From: Pleurostoma richardsiae
Taxonomy: Eukaryota; Ascomycota; Sordariomycetes; Calosphaeriales; Pleurostomataceae
DNA length: 64,000 nt
Reading direction: 5' to 3'
NCBI GenBank assembly: GCA_030052745.1
Contig: JANBVO010000024.1
Span: 248,001 to 312,000, forward strand
How positions within the stretch are numbered: the stretch's first letter is position 1; each line of letters begins with the position of its first letter. The position numbers and the translations under genes are program-made. Below, piece by piece: positions 10,220 to 21,014 of this stretch. The notes beneath the pieces are model-generated. The model had not been told where the DNA came from and did not search any database. It worked only from the letters and a program-made list of their open reading frames with translations.

Positions 10220-12521
10220 ATGAATAATATCAACCTGCCCATCCGATCGTCCCCCAGCCAGAGGAACCAGGCGAGCAGGAATTATTTCACGAACTACACG
10301 CCGCCATCCTCGACCGAGGCCATCAATGGCCCCGTAAGGGAGCCCATCCGGGAGCTGGCCCCGGCTGCGGACCGGCTGATTGTGGGTGTCGATTTCGGCA
10401 CGACGTTCTCGGGGTGAGTGACTTGCAGCGTCGCGTTGGCCACCAGTGCTGGGAGCCTCGTCCCCCGTGGCACTTGTGGGCTTGATACGGCGGGGATGCA
10501 ACGCTTGTCCTCGTGACACCCCTGAACCAACCCCAGTGAGACTGACATGACTCTGCAGTGTCGCCGCCGTCTACACCTCCACCCCAGATGACATCGAGAT
10601 CATCAAGACCTGGCCCGGAGGCAACGGCATCACCTCCGACAAGGTCCCCACCGAGATCACCTACGACCTGCCGCCGGACGCCCCCGCCGGCGCGGAGCCC
10701 ACCATCAAATGGGGGTTCCAGTTCAAGCCCGAGGAGCCGCGGCTGCGTTGCATCAAGCTGTTCCTCGACCGGTCGCAGAAGCTGCCCTTCTACGTCAGCC
10801 CGCTGGAGACGGCGGCGCAGCTCAAGCGGTACAACAAGACGGTCGTCGACGCCGTCAGCGACTACCTGACGCAGATCCACCGGCACACCATGGACACGCT
10901 GACCCGGCGCTACGGCGAGTCCTTCATGGCCTCCACCAAGGTCGACTGGGTGCTGACCTGCCCGGCGGTCTGGTCCGACGCCGCCAAGAACACGACGCTA
11001 CAGGCCGCCGAGAGGGCCGGCATGGGCGCCAGGTCGGACATCCAGATGATCAGCGAGCCGGAGGCGGCGGCCGTGTACACGCTCAAGGCGATACAGCCTA
11101 ATCACCTGAACGTGGGGGATAACTTCATCGTCTGCGATGGAGGAGGTGGCACGGTGGAGTAAGTGACTCCTTTGTTACTTACAGCGTCGTGACATGGTGA
11201 GAGCAAAACTGACGAGACCATAGTCTGATTGCGTACAAAATCATATCACTGAAGCCGCTCCGGGTGGAGGAATCAGCAGTCGGCACTGGAGGCCTGTGTG
11301 GGAGCGCGTTCCTGAACTACAGGTTTGAAGAGCACGTCAGGAGCCGGCTGGGCCAGAGCCGCTTCGACGAGATGAAGGTCAAGAAGGCAAAGACGTGGCA
11401 GATGGGCCTGCGGTACTTTGAGGAATTCGTCAAGCGCAACTTCAATGAGGAGGAGCACCAGGAGGTCAACGTCCCGTAAGTCTTTGCCATATCAGTAAAG
11501 GAGCGAGATACCTGCGGGACTTGTCTAACGCTAGCTAGGTTCCCCGGCCTGCCCGACGACGAAGATGCCCGCATCGACTCGGGCTTCATGGTCCTGACCG
11601 CCACGGAGGTCAAGGACATCTTCGAGCCGGTGGTCAAGGAGGTCTGCGACCTCGTGCAGGGGCAGGTCGAGACGCTCCGGCGCAAGGGCGGCGTCGTCTC
11701 GGGCATCATCCTGGTCGGCGGCTTCGGCCAGAGCGACTACCTGTACCGGCGGCTCAAGAACCACTTCACGTCGGCCGCGCCGCCGCCGTACACGGAGCGG
11801 CCGACGCACGCGGCGCTGCTCAGCGCGACGGCGACGGGCGAGGCCGGGTCCATCGAGGTGATGCAGCCCGTGTACGCGTGGACGGCGGTGGTGCGCGGCG
11901 CGGTGCTGCGGGGCCTGGAGGGCAACATGGTGATCTCGCGCAAGGCGCGGATGCACTACGGCACGTCGTACGCGACGGTGTTCGACGAGGAGAAGCACTC
12001 GGTCAGCGAGCGGTACTGGTCGCCGCTGTGGGAGAGGTGGATGGTCTCTGACCGGATGCAGTGGCACATCGCTAAGGTGAGCAGTTGCTTTCCTCCCAAT
12101 TCCGTCACACATACAATATCCGCGGAATACTGTCCCCATTTTCCCCCGCGTGAATTACTATAGGCTGACGCCGCAACCCCCGCACAAGGGAGAGGCCATA
12201 TCGCCATTGTCGCCCATCGCCTTCCACTACACGCGCAACTTCCGGCCGGGCCAGTCGCTGGTGGTGACGGACGACCTGATCGCGTGCGAGGCGGACGAGC
12301 CGCCGGCGGCGTACGCGCGGGACCTGGTGCACGTGTGCACGCTGACGACGGACCTCAACGCGGTGCCGCGCAGCCTGTTCACGCGGCTGACGACGACGAG
12401 GGGCGTCGAGTTCGACAACCTCGACTTCACGCTCGAGATGATCGTCGACAGCGCGGGGCTGGGGTTCGAGCTCAAGGTCGACGGGGTCAGGTACGGGAGG
12501 GTGGAGGCGGAGTTTCACTGA
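10220..12521 (+). CDS. Divergent fungal Hsp70-like ATPase
   Basis: An actin-like ATPase protein of the Hsp70 superfamily, about 638 aa. It begins with an N-terminal Ser/Asn-rich leader, followed by the phosphate-1 motif (IVGVDFGTTFSG), a VLTCPAVWSD segment, ISEPEAAAVY, phosphate-2 (FIVCDGGGGTVD) and the adenosine motif (ILVGGFGQSDYL). The C-terminal part does not look like a canonical peptide-binding domain, as in the many Hsp70-like proteins of filamentous fungi, so chaperone activity is uncertain. Five exons fit: 10220-10413, 10559-11158, 11224-11475, 11539-12076 and 12189-12521. Junctions rebuild FSGVAAVY, GGGTVDLIAY and NVPFPGLP. For the last intron the nearest AG (12163) breaks the frame. 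The AAG ending at 12188 gives WHIAKGEAIS and sits 20 nt after a GCTGAC branch site. The ATG at 10220 has A at -3; the same frame reaches only a TTG upstream. Confidence 0.9.
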
Positions 12522-14286
12522 GCGGATGTTTGTGGCGTGGTGCAGGACGGGATGGAGAATGGGATGGAGAACGGGATGGCCTTGGAAAGTGCGGAAATGG
12601 GATGGAGGATGGGACAGAGGGATTGGATGGCTCGGCTAGGGGAGGGCATATGCGATTCGAGCGGCAGGATGGTGGTTGAATTATTGCTTCATAATAGAGG
12701 CACAGCGTCAACCGCGAAGATATACTTGTCGTGGTAGTACCAGCAGCACATGTCAGAAGCGTATCTGTTGGAATATAGACGAGGCGCAAGGATGACGAAG
12801 ATATGTGCTGTATCATCTCCTACTATCAATGTTCTCCCAAATAACAGGGCGTGTAAGTGAAGCCTGAGGCGCCCTGGTCCTTGTCCGTGCAGGGAAGAGG
12901 GATCTGAGGAGGGAGTAGTTTAGAACGGGGGCGATCTAGTTACAGGACACAGTTACACCTAAGCACGAGGCTTTCTGACTCATGTCAAAGGTGCAGCATA
13001 ATAAGGCGGCCAAATGGTGCTGCTGTTCGCCACGAAAACAAGGCAACCATCGCGGAACTGGGGCCGGCGATGGATTTTACTGGCGGCCAGGCAGAGAGAG
13101 TACGAAGTATAGGGGCTTCGACCGCCTCGCTTATAATTGTACAGCCACAGTTTTATGCACGAAGAATCTTCACTTTCCTTGCTTGCCGGGGATGACAAGA
13201 AAGGCGCTATCGCCTCGGTGTTTGGAAGTGGCAATTTCAGTGTTTTCTGCAGAAATATACTACACGTATAAGATGCCCCCGAGTCTTGGGTTGGCAATCT
13301 CTGAGCCGTACCGAAATATGACTGTGCGGCAAACGTATAAGTTACATGAATTGAGTGAGGATGGTTATCATCGGCATCTTCCCTCCTCCCCCATGGTCAA
13401 CCCCCATCCTGCAGAAGGAGGATACCACCCGCGCAGGATCCTCCTGATCCAACCTGCCTCCCATAATGGAAACACAATCACCGCGCCATAAGCCGAAAAG
13501 AGTGAGAAAATGGCTCATCGCACCCGTCAGCCGAGGACGCTCCTCGTGTACAATGTCCGGCTGACATCTGACATGGGGGTTCAACTCGACGTCCGCAACG
13601 ATTCCCAAGCACAAAAGAAACCATGAGACCCCTCTGAGAAAAGGAATAAAACGGGAAAGCAGGGTATCATATTTGCCGAGCAGCCTTCCGCAGGCCAGGT
13701 CGACATCTCCGGGGTATCACAAAGCCGGGGCCAGCGGTTCGCGCACGACGAAGCAGCGAGGCAGACTGGTAAGGCAGACCGCCCCTGGGCTGCATAATCA
13801 CTATTCTCGGCTTCCCGCGTCTTCTTAAGAGACAAACAATTTGCGACTCGCGCTTCTCAGACGTCGCAGCAAAATGCCCAGATGCCCTGGACGTTGGTTG
13901 TGGCGCATGGAGAACAAGCTCCCCGACGATCGACAGGGGATCCCGATTGACACCCGCTGGCCCCCTTTCTCGGTCCGTCCCGCTGCACGTCCGATACGTG
14001 TAGAGGTCCCGAGGCGTTGGGTCGCCAAGGTACAGCCCCTTGCGTACCTTTCTGTCTGTCCCCACTTCCGGGGTGGTACTTCGTATGTTTGCCTCCTTTC
14101 ATCTGTCTCGTCGTTTCTTCCGTTGTTTGCCTCGTTCAGTCTGATCTCTTCTCTCCCCTGAAATTGCGTCGCCTTCTGAGTGGCACCATCCTCCGATGTT
14201 CCTTCTGTCAACTTAATCACATACTTCACCCTCCTCGCTCAGTAGGTGTGATTGCCATGGCCATCTCTTGCGCCATCTGCAACATC
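12522..14286. other. Convergent intergenic region
   Basis: This lies between the 3' ends of the Hsp70-like gene (+) and the Cys/His-rich gene (-). It holds a GGGATGG-rich simple repeat (12548-12630) and a 169-codon plus-strand open frame at 12982-13491 with no recognisable features, which I do not call as a gene. Confidence 0.6.
12548..12630. repeat. Degenerate GGGATGGAGA-type tandem repeat
   Basis: GGGATGG recurs about every 10-12 nt at first (as GGGATGGAGAAT and GGGATGGAGAAC) and then decays to variants such as GGGACAG and GGATTGG. It begins about 27 nt after the Hsp70-like stop codon, probably inside its 3' UTR. Confidence 0.65.
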
Positions 14287-15192
14287 TTACTTGCCCGATT
14301 TCCGTCCCTTGTGGTGTTCCTTTTCTTTCTTGGTGTGTGAGTGGTACTTATGGCCGTCCGGACGGGGTCTCTGCGCCTCCTTGCCCTTTCTCCTCTTCTC
14401 TCGGTCCCTCCGCGACGACACCTCCGCGATGGCCGGCCCCGCCTCCGATCCGGAGCCGCCCTCGTCCTCCGCAGCCGGGAACGCGAACGGGTTCTCGGTA
14501 AAGGAGGTGTAGTATTGGTATTCCTCCTCGGTGACGATTCCTTGCTCGTACAGATGCTTGAGCAGCGGGAAATCGGGCCTTATGTCGGTCACCTTCCTGC
14601 CCTCCTCGACTAGGTGGTCGCGGATGTGGCACATGCGTTTGGAGAAGGCGTCCCGTGTGTCGCCGAGGAACTCGCTCGCCGGGAACTCGAAGTCGTCACA
14701 GAACCAGCACATAGTGTGCTCGGGGAACCGGTGGTGCATGTGACCGGCGATGTGCTCGATCCAGCGCTCCACGTCTTCAGCGCTGAACCTGACGTTGCAG
14801 CGCTTCAGATAGTGGAACTCGCAGGGCAACCACCTGTGGCTCGAGGGCTGGCCGGGACGTGTCTCCACCTGGCTCGCGAAGGTGTAGTTGCTGTCAGCGG
14901 ACCCCACGGTCGTGAAGGACTGGGCCATGGAGAGGCCATCTGTCGGGGACGACGACCAGCCAGACGCTGGGCTCAAGGGGGAAGTGCCTTCACTGGTGTA
15001 TGAAGATCCGGCTGGATACTCGTCATATGCGTAACTTCCGGCTTGGTCCGGATAAAAGTACGCCGCCGTCTGGTCGGGCGTGGGCGTCGAGCTCGTGCCA
15101 GCGATGTTCAATCCGTTCATGGAGTTCTCCAAGTCACCAACACTGGTCGCTTCCGGCCAGTGACTATTGGAGTCGGCGTCATACGCCGCCAT
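14287..15192 (-). CDS. Conserved-type protein with two Cys/His zinc-finger-like modules
   Basis: A single-exon 301-aa protein. Residues 1-115 are Ser/Thr/Tyr/Pro-rich and probably disordered. Residues 121-195 hold two apparent metal-binding modules: C124-x7-C132 with H147-x3-H151, and C162-x2-C165 with H189-x3-H193. Around them are conserved-looking WIEH, CWFCDDFEF and RMCHIRDHL segments. The C-terminus (about 258-301) is very basic with many Lys, Arg and His, resembling a nuclear localisation or nucleic-acid-binding tail. I associate this layout with fungal C2H2-type zinc-finger proteins of unknown function. A role in nucleic acid binding is inference. The ATG at 15192 has A at -3. No intron is needed. 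Confidence 0.8.
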   Translation of the reverse strand: MAAYDADSNSHWPEATSVGDLENSMNGLNIAGTSSTPTPDQTAAYFYPDQAGSYAYDEYPAGSSYTSEGTSPLSPASGWSSSPTDGLSMAQSFTTVGSADSNYTFASQVETRPGQPSSHRWLPCEFHYLKRCNVRFSAEDVERWIEHIAGHMHHRFPEHTMCWFCDDFEFPASEFLGDTRDAFSKRMCHIRDHLVEEGRKVTDIRPDFPLLKHLYEQGIVTEEEYQYYTSFTENPFAFPAAEDEGGSGSEAGPAIAEVSSRRDREKRRKGKEAQRPRPDGHKYHSHTKKEKEHHKGRKSGK

Positions 15193-17818
15193 CTTGTGCT
15201 GGTTTGGCCTCGAAACTCGGATGGAGACCCAAACGAGGGCCGGGAAACTGCACCTCTACAGGGGGGGAACTGACTCTCGAGAGGATGCAGGATGCCTTTA
15301 CGGGGCCAAAGTGCAGTTCCACCAGTAAGGTGAGGGGGGCTATACTCCTTTCGACAGCCTCCGAGCCCTTGTGTCGAACTGCACTGCGCTTTTGCTTGTT
15401 GGTCTGGACTCCAGAGGTCCGAAGGAGGGTGTCTGAGAGCTCCGCTGCGATGCTGCTGCAAGTGTGCTGCAGATTTGACTGACTTTGCTGCAGCGAATCT
15501 GGCATGCAGCTCACCAACCCTGCTTAGGCTAGGCTCACTGCAACACGACGACACACGAAACTCCGAACTGGTCGAGGGACAAGAGCACGACTTGTGCTCT
15601 AGGAGGGAAATTATAGCAGTGAATCAGAAAGAGTCGGCGTCTCTCAGGACGGCTCAGCAACATCTGGAGGAGTGGCGAGTAATTTATCTACACCGCTGGT
15701 GCGACTCTGTCTCTCAAGGAGACCGATCGAGGGACGTTATTCCACGCGCCGTCCCGCCAGTACAGAAACACGAAGCCCGTCGTTTGAATGGTCGGCGCTC
15801 CGAAGGTCTCCACGGACACATGGGGTGCCACACCACCCTTCCCGCTCCTCCGTGCCGCGTGGAGCTATCATTGCTCTTGCTCCCTGGCTGTTGGTATACC
15901 TGGATGCCACGTCCAGCAGCGATTCGCTGGGGAGCGAGGGATGCTCTCCCATCATCCTCGAATCCTCGCTCTTTCTCTGGCACGCAGATGCGTAGGATTC
16001 GCTACCGGGCATGGCCAGATGACCGGACTCGCGATATGCGGCACACAAGTCATAATGCATTCTCCGGCGCCATGCTGATGCAGCTCTTTTGTGCCCGCGA
16101 CCGCATACTCTTGCCTGTCTGGGACCATATGGAGGCCGGGACCAGCTGCTTCACAGTGGTCCAGCCGAAGGAGGGAAAAGCATCCCGGTCGAAAGACTTG
16201 AAGGCCATGCGTCACTCTTCCTTTACCGCAAGACGATGTGGGCTGCCAAGTGGCTGAATGCGCTCTACTTGCTTTTTGTCGCCGAATACTATTTCAGCTG
16301 GCTGTTCGTGCTCGGCAGTCTGAGACGGCCGGCCATCTAGAACATCATGTTACACGACGCAGTCGAGGTCGGTTGTCCGTCCACTTGGGCGCATGTTGGT
16401 GACACAAGACACGGATGTTCAGATAGGATGCGGATCACGCCCCGGTTCCGGGACCGCGGAAGGTCTCTTTCAACCTCCCAAACCTCCCCACGGTCGTTCC
16501 TATCAACAAGAAACGGCCGTTATCAGAGGCGATCATGCACGTCAATGGCATATGGCATGTGGATGACGAATACTGTCCCGAAGGAAACCACAGAGACAGC
16601 GTGTTATCGACGATACATGCAGTCAGCAACGCCGATGCGCAAAAGTGGAGGGGTTGGGTGTAGAGGCAATTTGTGCAGCGCTGCCGATATCCGGCCTCTC
16701 AGAGCCTGGGGGGTTCGAGGACTGGCAGCAGTCCAGGCTGATCCAGGGAGGTGGGCGATGGCACACTCTCTGACAATGGCGGCTCTGCGGAGGGGATCGG
16801 AGGCGCCGCTCTTGGTCTGAGGACCACTCCCCCCCCGCCTTTGGCTGCTGCATGCTTGTCTCCTGCATGCACGCCCTCATGGACACGGAAGCGAGCTGGG
16901 GACGCATCTAATTGATTGGCTCCTCTTCGCACCGGACACCATGTACAAGAGAGCGCAGGACTGGGATCCGGCGTTTGCGGCCCCCCCGGGCCCATCGCGA
17001 CGGCGTTCCATCATGGAATTATACCATGTTATTATGCACGGGCGTCTTCATTCCTAGTCGCTCTCCTCCGGTGGAGTGAGGTCAAGACTAGCTCGCATCG
17101 CGTCAGCTATTGCGGTGCTGGCGGCGTTGCATTGGCCATCGTACGATCCTCGGCCAGTCCTCCCGATGATATGCGAGGGAGGGCGGACGATGGCAGATAG
17201 TGTTGTACGATCCATCGACTTTCAGATGGCCAAGAATGGGGGTAGTCAACAGAGCTATCGGTGGGACAGGGTTGACTCAAGTGAGGATCACCCGGAGAGA
17301 AGCAAACCAAGATACTGCCGAGCATCGATCATATGCAGGTTCGGCACCAGACCACCCCAAGATGAGAGCGACCAAGCAGTGTGCCTTTGCCCCTTCATAT
17401 GCTGTATCAAACGTTCATACTCTTTAACGGCAGTAAGCTATGCCGAGGCACACCGCGTCGGGTGTCACTCCGTCGCCGTACTACCGACCATCCAATCCAG
17501 CCCCGGATATGTGGAAAAGATAAGGGTACAGGGCGAGTGAAGCTTGTACTGTATGCAGTAGACCGAAAGATACAAAAATAATCGCCCTTGGAAAAAGTGT
17601 AGGTATTCTTCCTCCGGGGAAGCCGAATCCTCGATGGGGAGTGATATGACATCAACCCAACTACCAGCGACTGCGTCGTTCTTGTAGACTTGTCCCGTGC
17701 GAGTCCTAGGCCCTCCTGAACCTTACAGGGAGATTTCGCACGCTGGGACGAAAAGGCGCAATAGACACTGTGTTAGGGGCGGCGCGCTACTTGGTGAAGA
17801 CGACGGCTTCCTTCCTTT
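15193..17818. other. Intergenic, 2.6 kb
   Basis: This includes the promoter of the minus-strand gene starting at 15192 and the 3' flank of the one ending at 17819. A 260-codon plus-strand open frame (15475-16257) begins with TTG and has no recognisable domain, so I leave it uncalled. Nothing else is supportable. Confidence 0.5.
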
Positions 17819-19535
17819 CTATTCCGGCGCGCACAGCACCCGGGCCTTGGCGATGACGTTCCTAAACTGCAGGTGCCCGCCGTTCTCGTCCCCGCGCTTG
17901 ATGATCCCGGGGAAGGCCACGCAGCAGATCTCCCGCTGCACCAGGCCCTCCTCGTCCTCGCCGCCGATGTCCTCCATCGTGGCGTGGTCGAACACGACGC
18001 TCTGGTGCGGCAGCACCTCCGGCATCGACACCTCGAACACCGCCTTCTGCACCGCCAGCATCCGCGACAGGTCCACCGCGCCGTGCACCAGCGCCCGGAG
18101 CGCCTGGTCGCGCGCCTCAGCCGGCCGGGCGTCCGTCACCGCGCCCAGCAGGCGGTTCACCCGCGCCACGACGTCCTCGACGGCCCGCGACGTCTGCGTC
18201 TGCATCTTCTCCGCCGCCTCCTTCTTCAGGGTGGTCAGGGTCAGGGACCGCCACTGGTTGACGGCCTCGGTTGCCCCTGCTGTTCGCGCCGCAGGTCGTA
18301 TGAGCACATGCATCGTTTGGATCGGGGCAGATTGTAAGGCTTTTAGCAAGTCAACTCACCGAACGACACGAGGAGATTCTCTACCTGCGTGAGCTGGTCG
18401 GCCTCTTCCGGCGAGAGACCCACGAAGTAGGCGTCGAAGACCATGTCCACTAGTATCCGCGACACGATGGACTGCAGAAGGTGGACCTTGGCCGTCTGGG
18501 CGAGCTCCTCGTGCATGGGAACGAGGTCGCTCAGCTCTCTGACGGTCTCCTCGTCGGCCCTCGATATATCTGACCAAGGAACTGGTGTAAGCTAAGTCTC
18601 GCCGTTTGCAGAACCATGGCAGAGACAAGGATATCGGGAGACCCTGAGAGACTTCAAAATGGCTCTCTTCCTGTTGAGTAACCCCCCTACTCGTAGAAAT
18701 CCAGCATCTGAGGTAGTCAGAAGGAGAGACCGTACATACCGAACTTTGCCTTCCGAAAGTTGACAATAACCCAGTTCTGCAACCCATTCCCCAGCCTCGC
18801 CATCCCCTCCCCGAACACCTCGTCGCTGGCCTGCTGGCCCCCGGCCGCCCTCGTGCTGGTGCTCACCCACTCCTTCAGCCCCCGCACCTGCGCCCTCAGC
18901 CCCCGGGCCTCCTCCTCCCGCGCCCGCGCCTCCCGCCGCGCCGCGTCCAGCCCCGCCAGCAGCTCCCCGCGCTCGGCCGCCCGCGCGTCCGCCTCGGCCC
19001 GCGCTAGCCGCAGCTCCGTGTCCGCGCGCAGGAACTGCTGGTGCAGCGCGCTGTGCTTGGCCTGCCAAAAGGTCGCCGTCTCGCTTTCCGCCCGCGAGAG
19101 GCGGCCCAGCTCGCGCGCGAACTCGTCCTCCATCACCGAGAGCTCCCGCTCCAGCGAGGCGATGCGCTGGTCCTTCTCGCGCACCAGCTGTGTGGCTGCC
19201 GCTGCTGCCGCCACTGCTGCGGCGGCTGTAGAAGTTGCACTACTGTCGCGCCGGGAGGGGGCGGGGGTCGAGGAGGATGACGAGGCGCCGGTTGCGGTGC
19301 GGTCGTCGGGGCTCGGAGAGGACGAGGACGAGGAGGGGCCGGTCAGGGCAGCGCGGGGTGGAGGGGATATGACGGCAGAGTTGGCATTGTGTCGGGGGTT
19401 GTTGGAAGACGAGGAGTTGTTGCTGTTGGACGCGCCGGAGGAGCCCGTGTTGGCAGGCCGGAGGGCGTGGGACTGTCCGGTCGGGTTGCCGGCGCCGCGA
19501 CGCTTGTCAGGGGAGCTCATGTCGGCCTGTCGCAT
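17819..19535 (-). CDS. Fungal coiled-coil protein of unknown function
   Basis: Three exons (19535-18740, 18569-18360, 18276-17819) give about 487 aa. The N-terminus (about 1-110) is low-complexity Ser/Asn/Ala, including poly-Ser and poly-Ala runs. Residues about 115-225 form a Glu/Arg/Ala-rich coiled coil. The C-terminal half looks folded and begins LQNWVIVNFRKAKF, then DISRADEETVRELSDLVP, then LLQSIVSRILVDMVFDAYFVGL. I believe this C-terminal block recurs in filamentous fungi, but I cannot name a function. The junctions use a GTATGT donor and a CAG acceptor, then a GTGAGT donor and a CAG acceptor. The last acceptor has an alternative 3 nt upstream, which would change SFGATEAV to SFAGATEAV. 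The ATG at 19535 has A at -3; a second in-frame ATG at 19520 is possible. Confidence 0.8.
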
Positions 19536-20162
19536 CGTATCAATCCGTTCGAGGGTGCGATATGTCTATATCGGAGCGCAAGGAAATAGCCAAGCTCTTG
19601 AAACCTGGGCAAGACGTTATACGGCAGCAGTGATGCTGCATGTTGAGAGGATCTGCACCTCTGTCGCTCGTGTAAGCTAGCTGAGCATAATCTTCTTCCT
19701 CATCCTCGATGAGGAATCTGCAGACAGATAAGGCAGTCTCTACGCTACTGCCTGGGCTGAGAGGCGAAAGTGGCTGGAGCCCAGTGTTGTCGTGATCTGA
19801 ACATTGTTGATGCCTGGAGACGGCGTACTTTGTCTGAGATGTCGTTAGAGCTGACGTTTGCTCGGCCTGCATGCCTCCCACTGCGGGGTGCTTCCCTAGG
19901 GGGGCTGTGCTGCTCACGCTGGCTGTGTAGAGCCGGAAACGAAACCGGTTAGTTGCTGCCAGGGGCGTGATACAGTGGGCCCGGCGCCAGAAGCACCGGC
20001 CAGGATGCCCGAGGATGAGGGCCGGATGTGTATCCGTTGCAGACCACCAGAATTTCTATTGATGAGGTTTTGATGATAGCTCCAGGTGAAGGAGAGCCTT
20101 GTAGTGAACTGGAATTCTCCTAAGACCTGTAAATCCTGCCGAGTGCTCTTTGCGTTAGAATT
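19536..20162. other. Intergenic
   Basis: Promoter side of the coiled-coil gene and 3' flank of the phosphoesterase gene, which ends at 20163. I see no gene or notable motif. Confidence 0.6.
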
Positions 20163-21014
20163 TTAGAAGTCGATCTCCGCCTCGACTTCGTATGCCTGAT
20201 CCTCCTCGCCGTCGACCTCAAGGGCCTTCGCTCCCATCCGGCAGATGGCCAGCTTCCGTATCGGGAAGTTCTCCAGCCACACGTGGTCCTCGTACCGGTC
20301 TATGGCCTCTCTGGCATAAGCTACAACCGACTTGTCCCACCTCCTCCGGCCGCTCTTGTCCTTACCCCTGTCCTTGCCGGCCCGGCTGGTCCCCCTAACG
20401 TAGATGGTGTTTACGATGGTCGCATGAAGCAGCAGCGGCCGGTCGTCTTCTACCATGAGCCCGGCCTCTTTGAACTCCCCAGCGATCCGTTCGCAGAATC
20501 CCTGTAGGATGCCCAGCTTGTCTACGGGTGGTGCGTAGAGCACGGCTGTCTTGTCCAGCTCCCGCTGCATGGAATGCAGACCCTTGAGGGTTACCGAGAG
20601 CGACAAAGGTGTTCCCTGTTGGCCCTTGCCCGCCGCTTTTTCGACATCACCCTTCTCCTGTTCTGGGGCCGGCGCCCCGGGCATGACGGGCGGCTTCACG
20701 CTGGCCAGGATCTCCCTAGGCTTCAGTGAGCGGAGGAGCTCGACCGCCTTAGGCAGATCCTCGCCACCAGGGAAGCTCATCATGCCGAGCGTCAGATGCA
20801 GAGTGCCGACAGGACGGATGGCGTCAGGTGGGACCTCCAGCCCGCCGAGGCTCCGGGGCCCGGTGACATCGACGCGGAAGGAGGAGAGAGCCTCGGCGAG
20901 GACCGGCCGGGAGGCAGGGGTGACGAGGGGGATGCAGAGGAAGTGCGTCAGAGGGGCCCTAGCAGGCTTCTTTGATGGAGGCATCTTGATGCGCCGGGGC
21001 AGAAGCCGGCTCAT
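20163..21014 (-). CDS. 2H phosphoesterase, AKAP7/ASCC1 2'-5' RNA ligase-like
   Basis: A single-exon 283-aa protein with the two HxT motifs of the 2H phosphoesterase superfamily: HLTLG at residues 73-77 and HATIV at 197-201. In this fold the two His and two Thr form the active site on 2'-phosphate or cyclic phosphate RNA ends. The N-terminal context (THFLCIPL), the long linker and the C-terminal region after the second motif (NTIYVRG) match the AKAP7/ASCC1-type domain. Family members are linked to RNA end processing or the ASC-1 coactivator complex. No KH domain is visible, unlike animal ASCC1. Substrate is unknown. The ATG at 21014 is chosen, with a second in-frame ATG (MPPSKK) ten codons later that could be the true start. 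Confidence 0.88.
   Translation of the reverse strand: MSRLLPRRIKMPPSKKPARAPLTHFLCIPLVTPASRPVLAEALSSFRVDVTGPRSLGGLEVPPDAIRPVGTLHLTLGMMSFPGGEDLPKAVELLRSLKPREILASVKPPVMPGAPAPEQEKGDVEKAAGKGQQGTPLSLSVTLKGLHSMQRELDKTAVLYAPPVDKLGILQGFCERIAGEFKEAGLMVEDDRPLLLHATIVNTIYVRGTSRAGKDRGKDKSGRRRWDKSVVAYAREAIDRYEDHVWLENFPIRKLAICRMGAKALEVDGEEDQAYEVEAEIDF

Noticed and set aside
12982-13491. 169-codon plus-strand open frame with an ATG
   Set aside because: No domain, no codon pattern like its neighbours, and it lies in a convergent 3' spacer.
15475-16257. 260-codon plus-strand open frame
   Set aside because: Starts with TTG, has no recognised motif, no splice support and overlaps other open frames on both strands.
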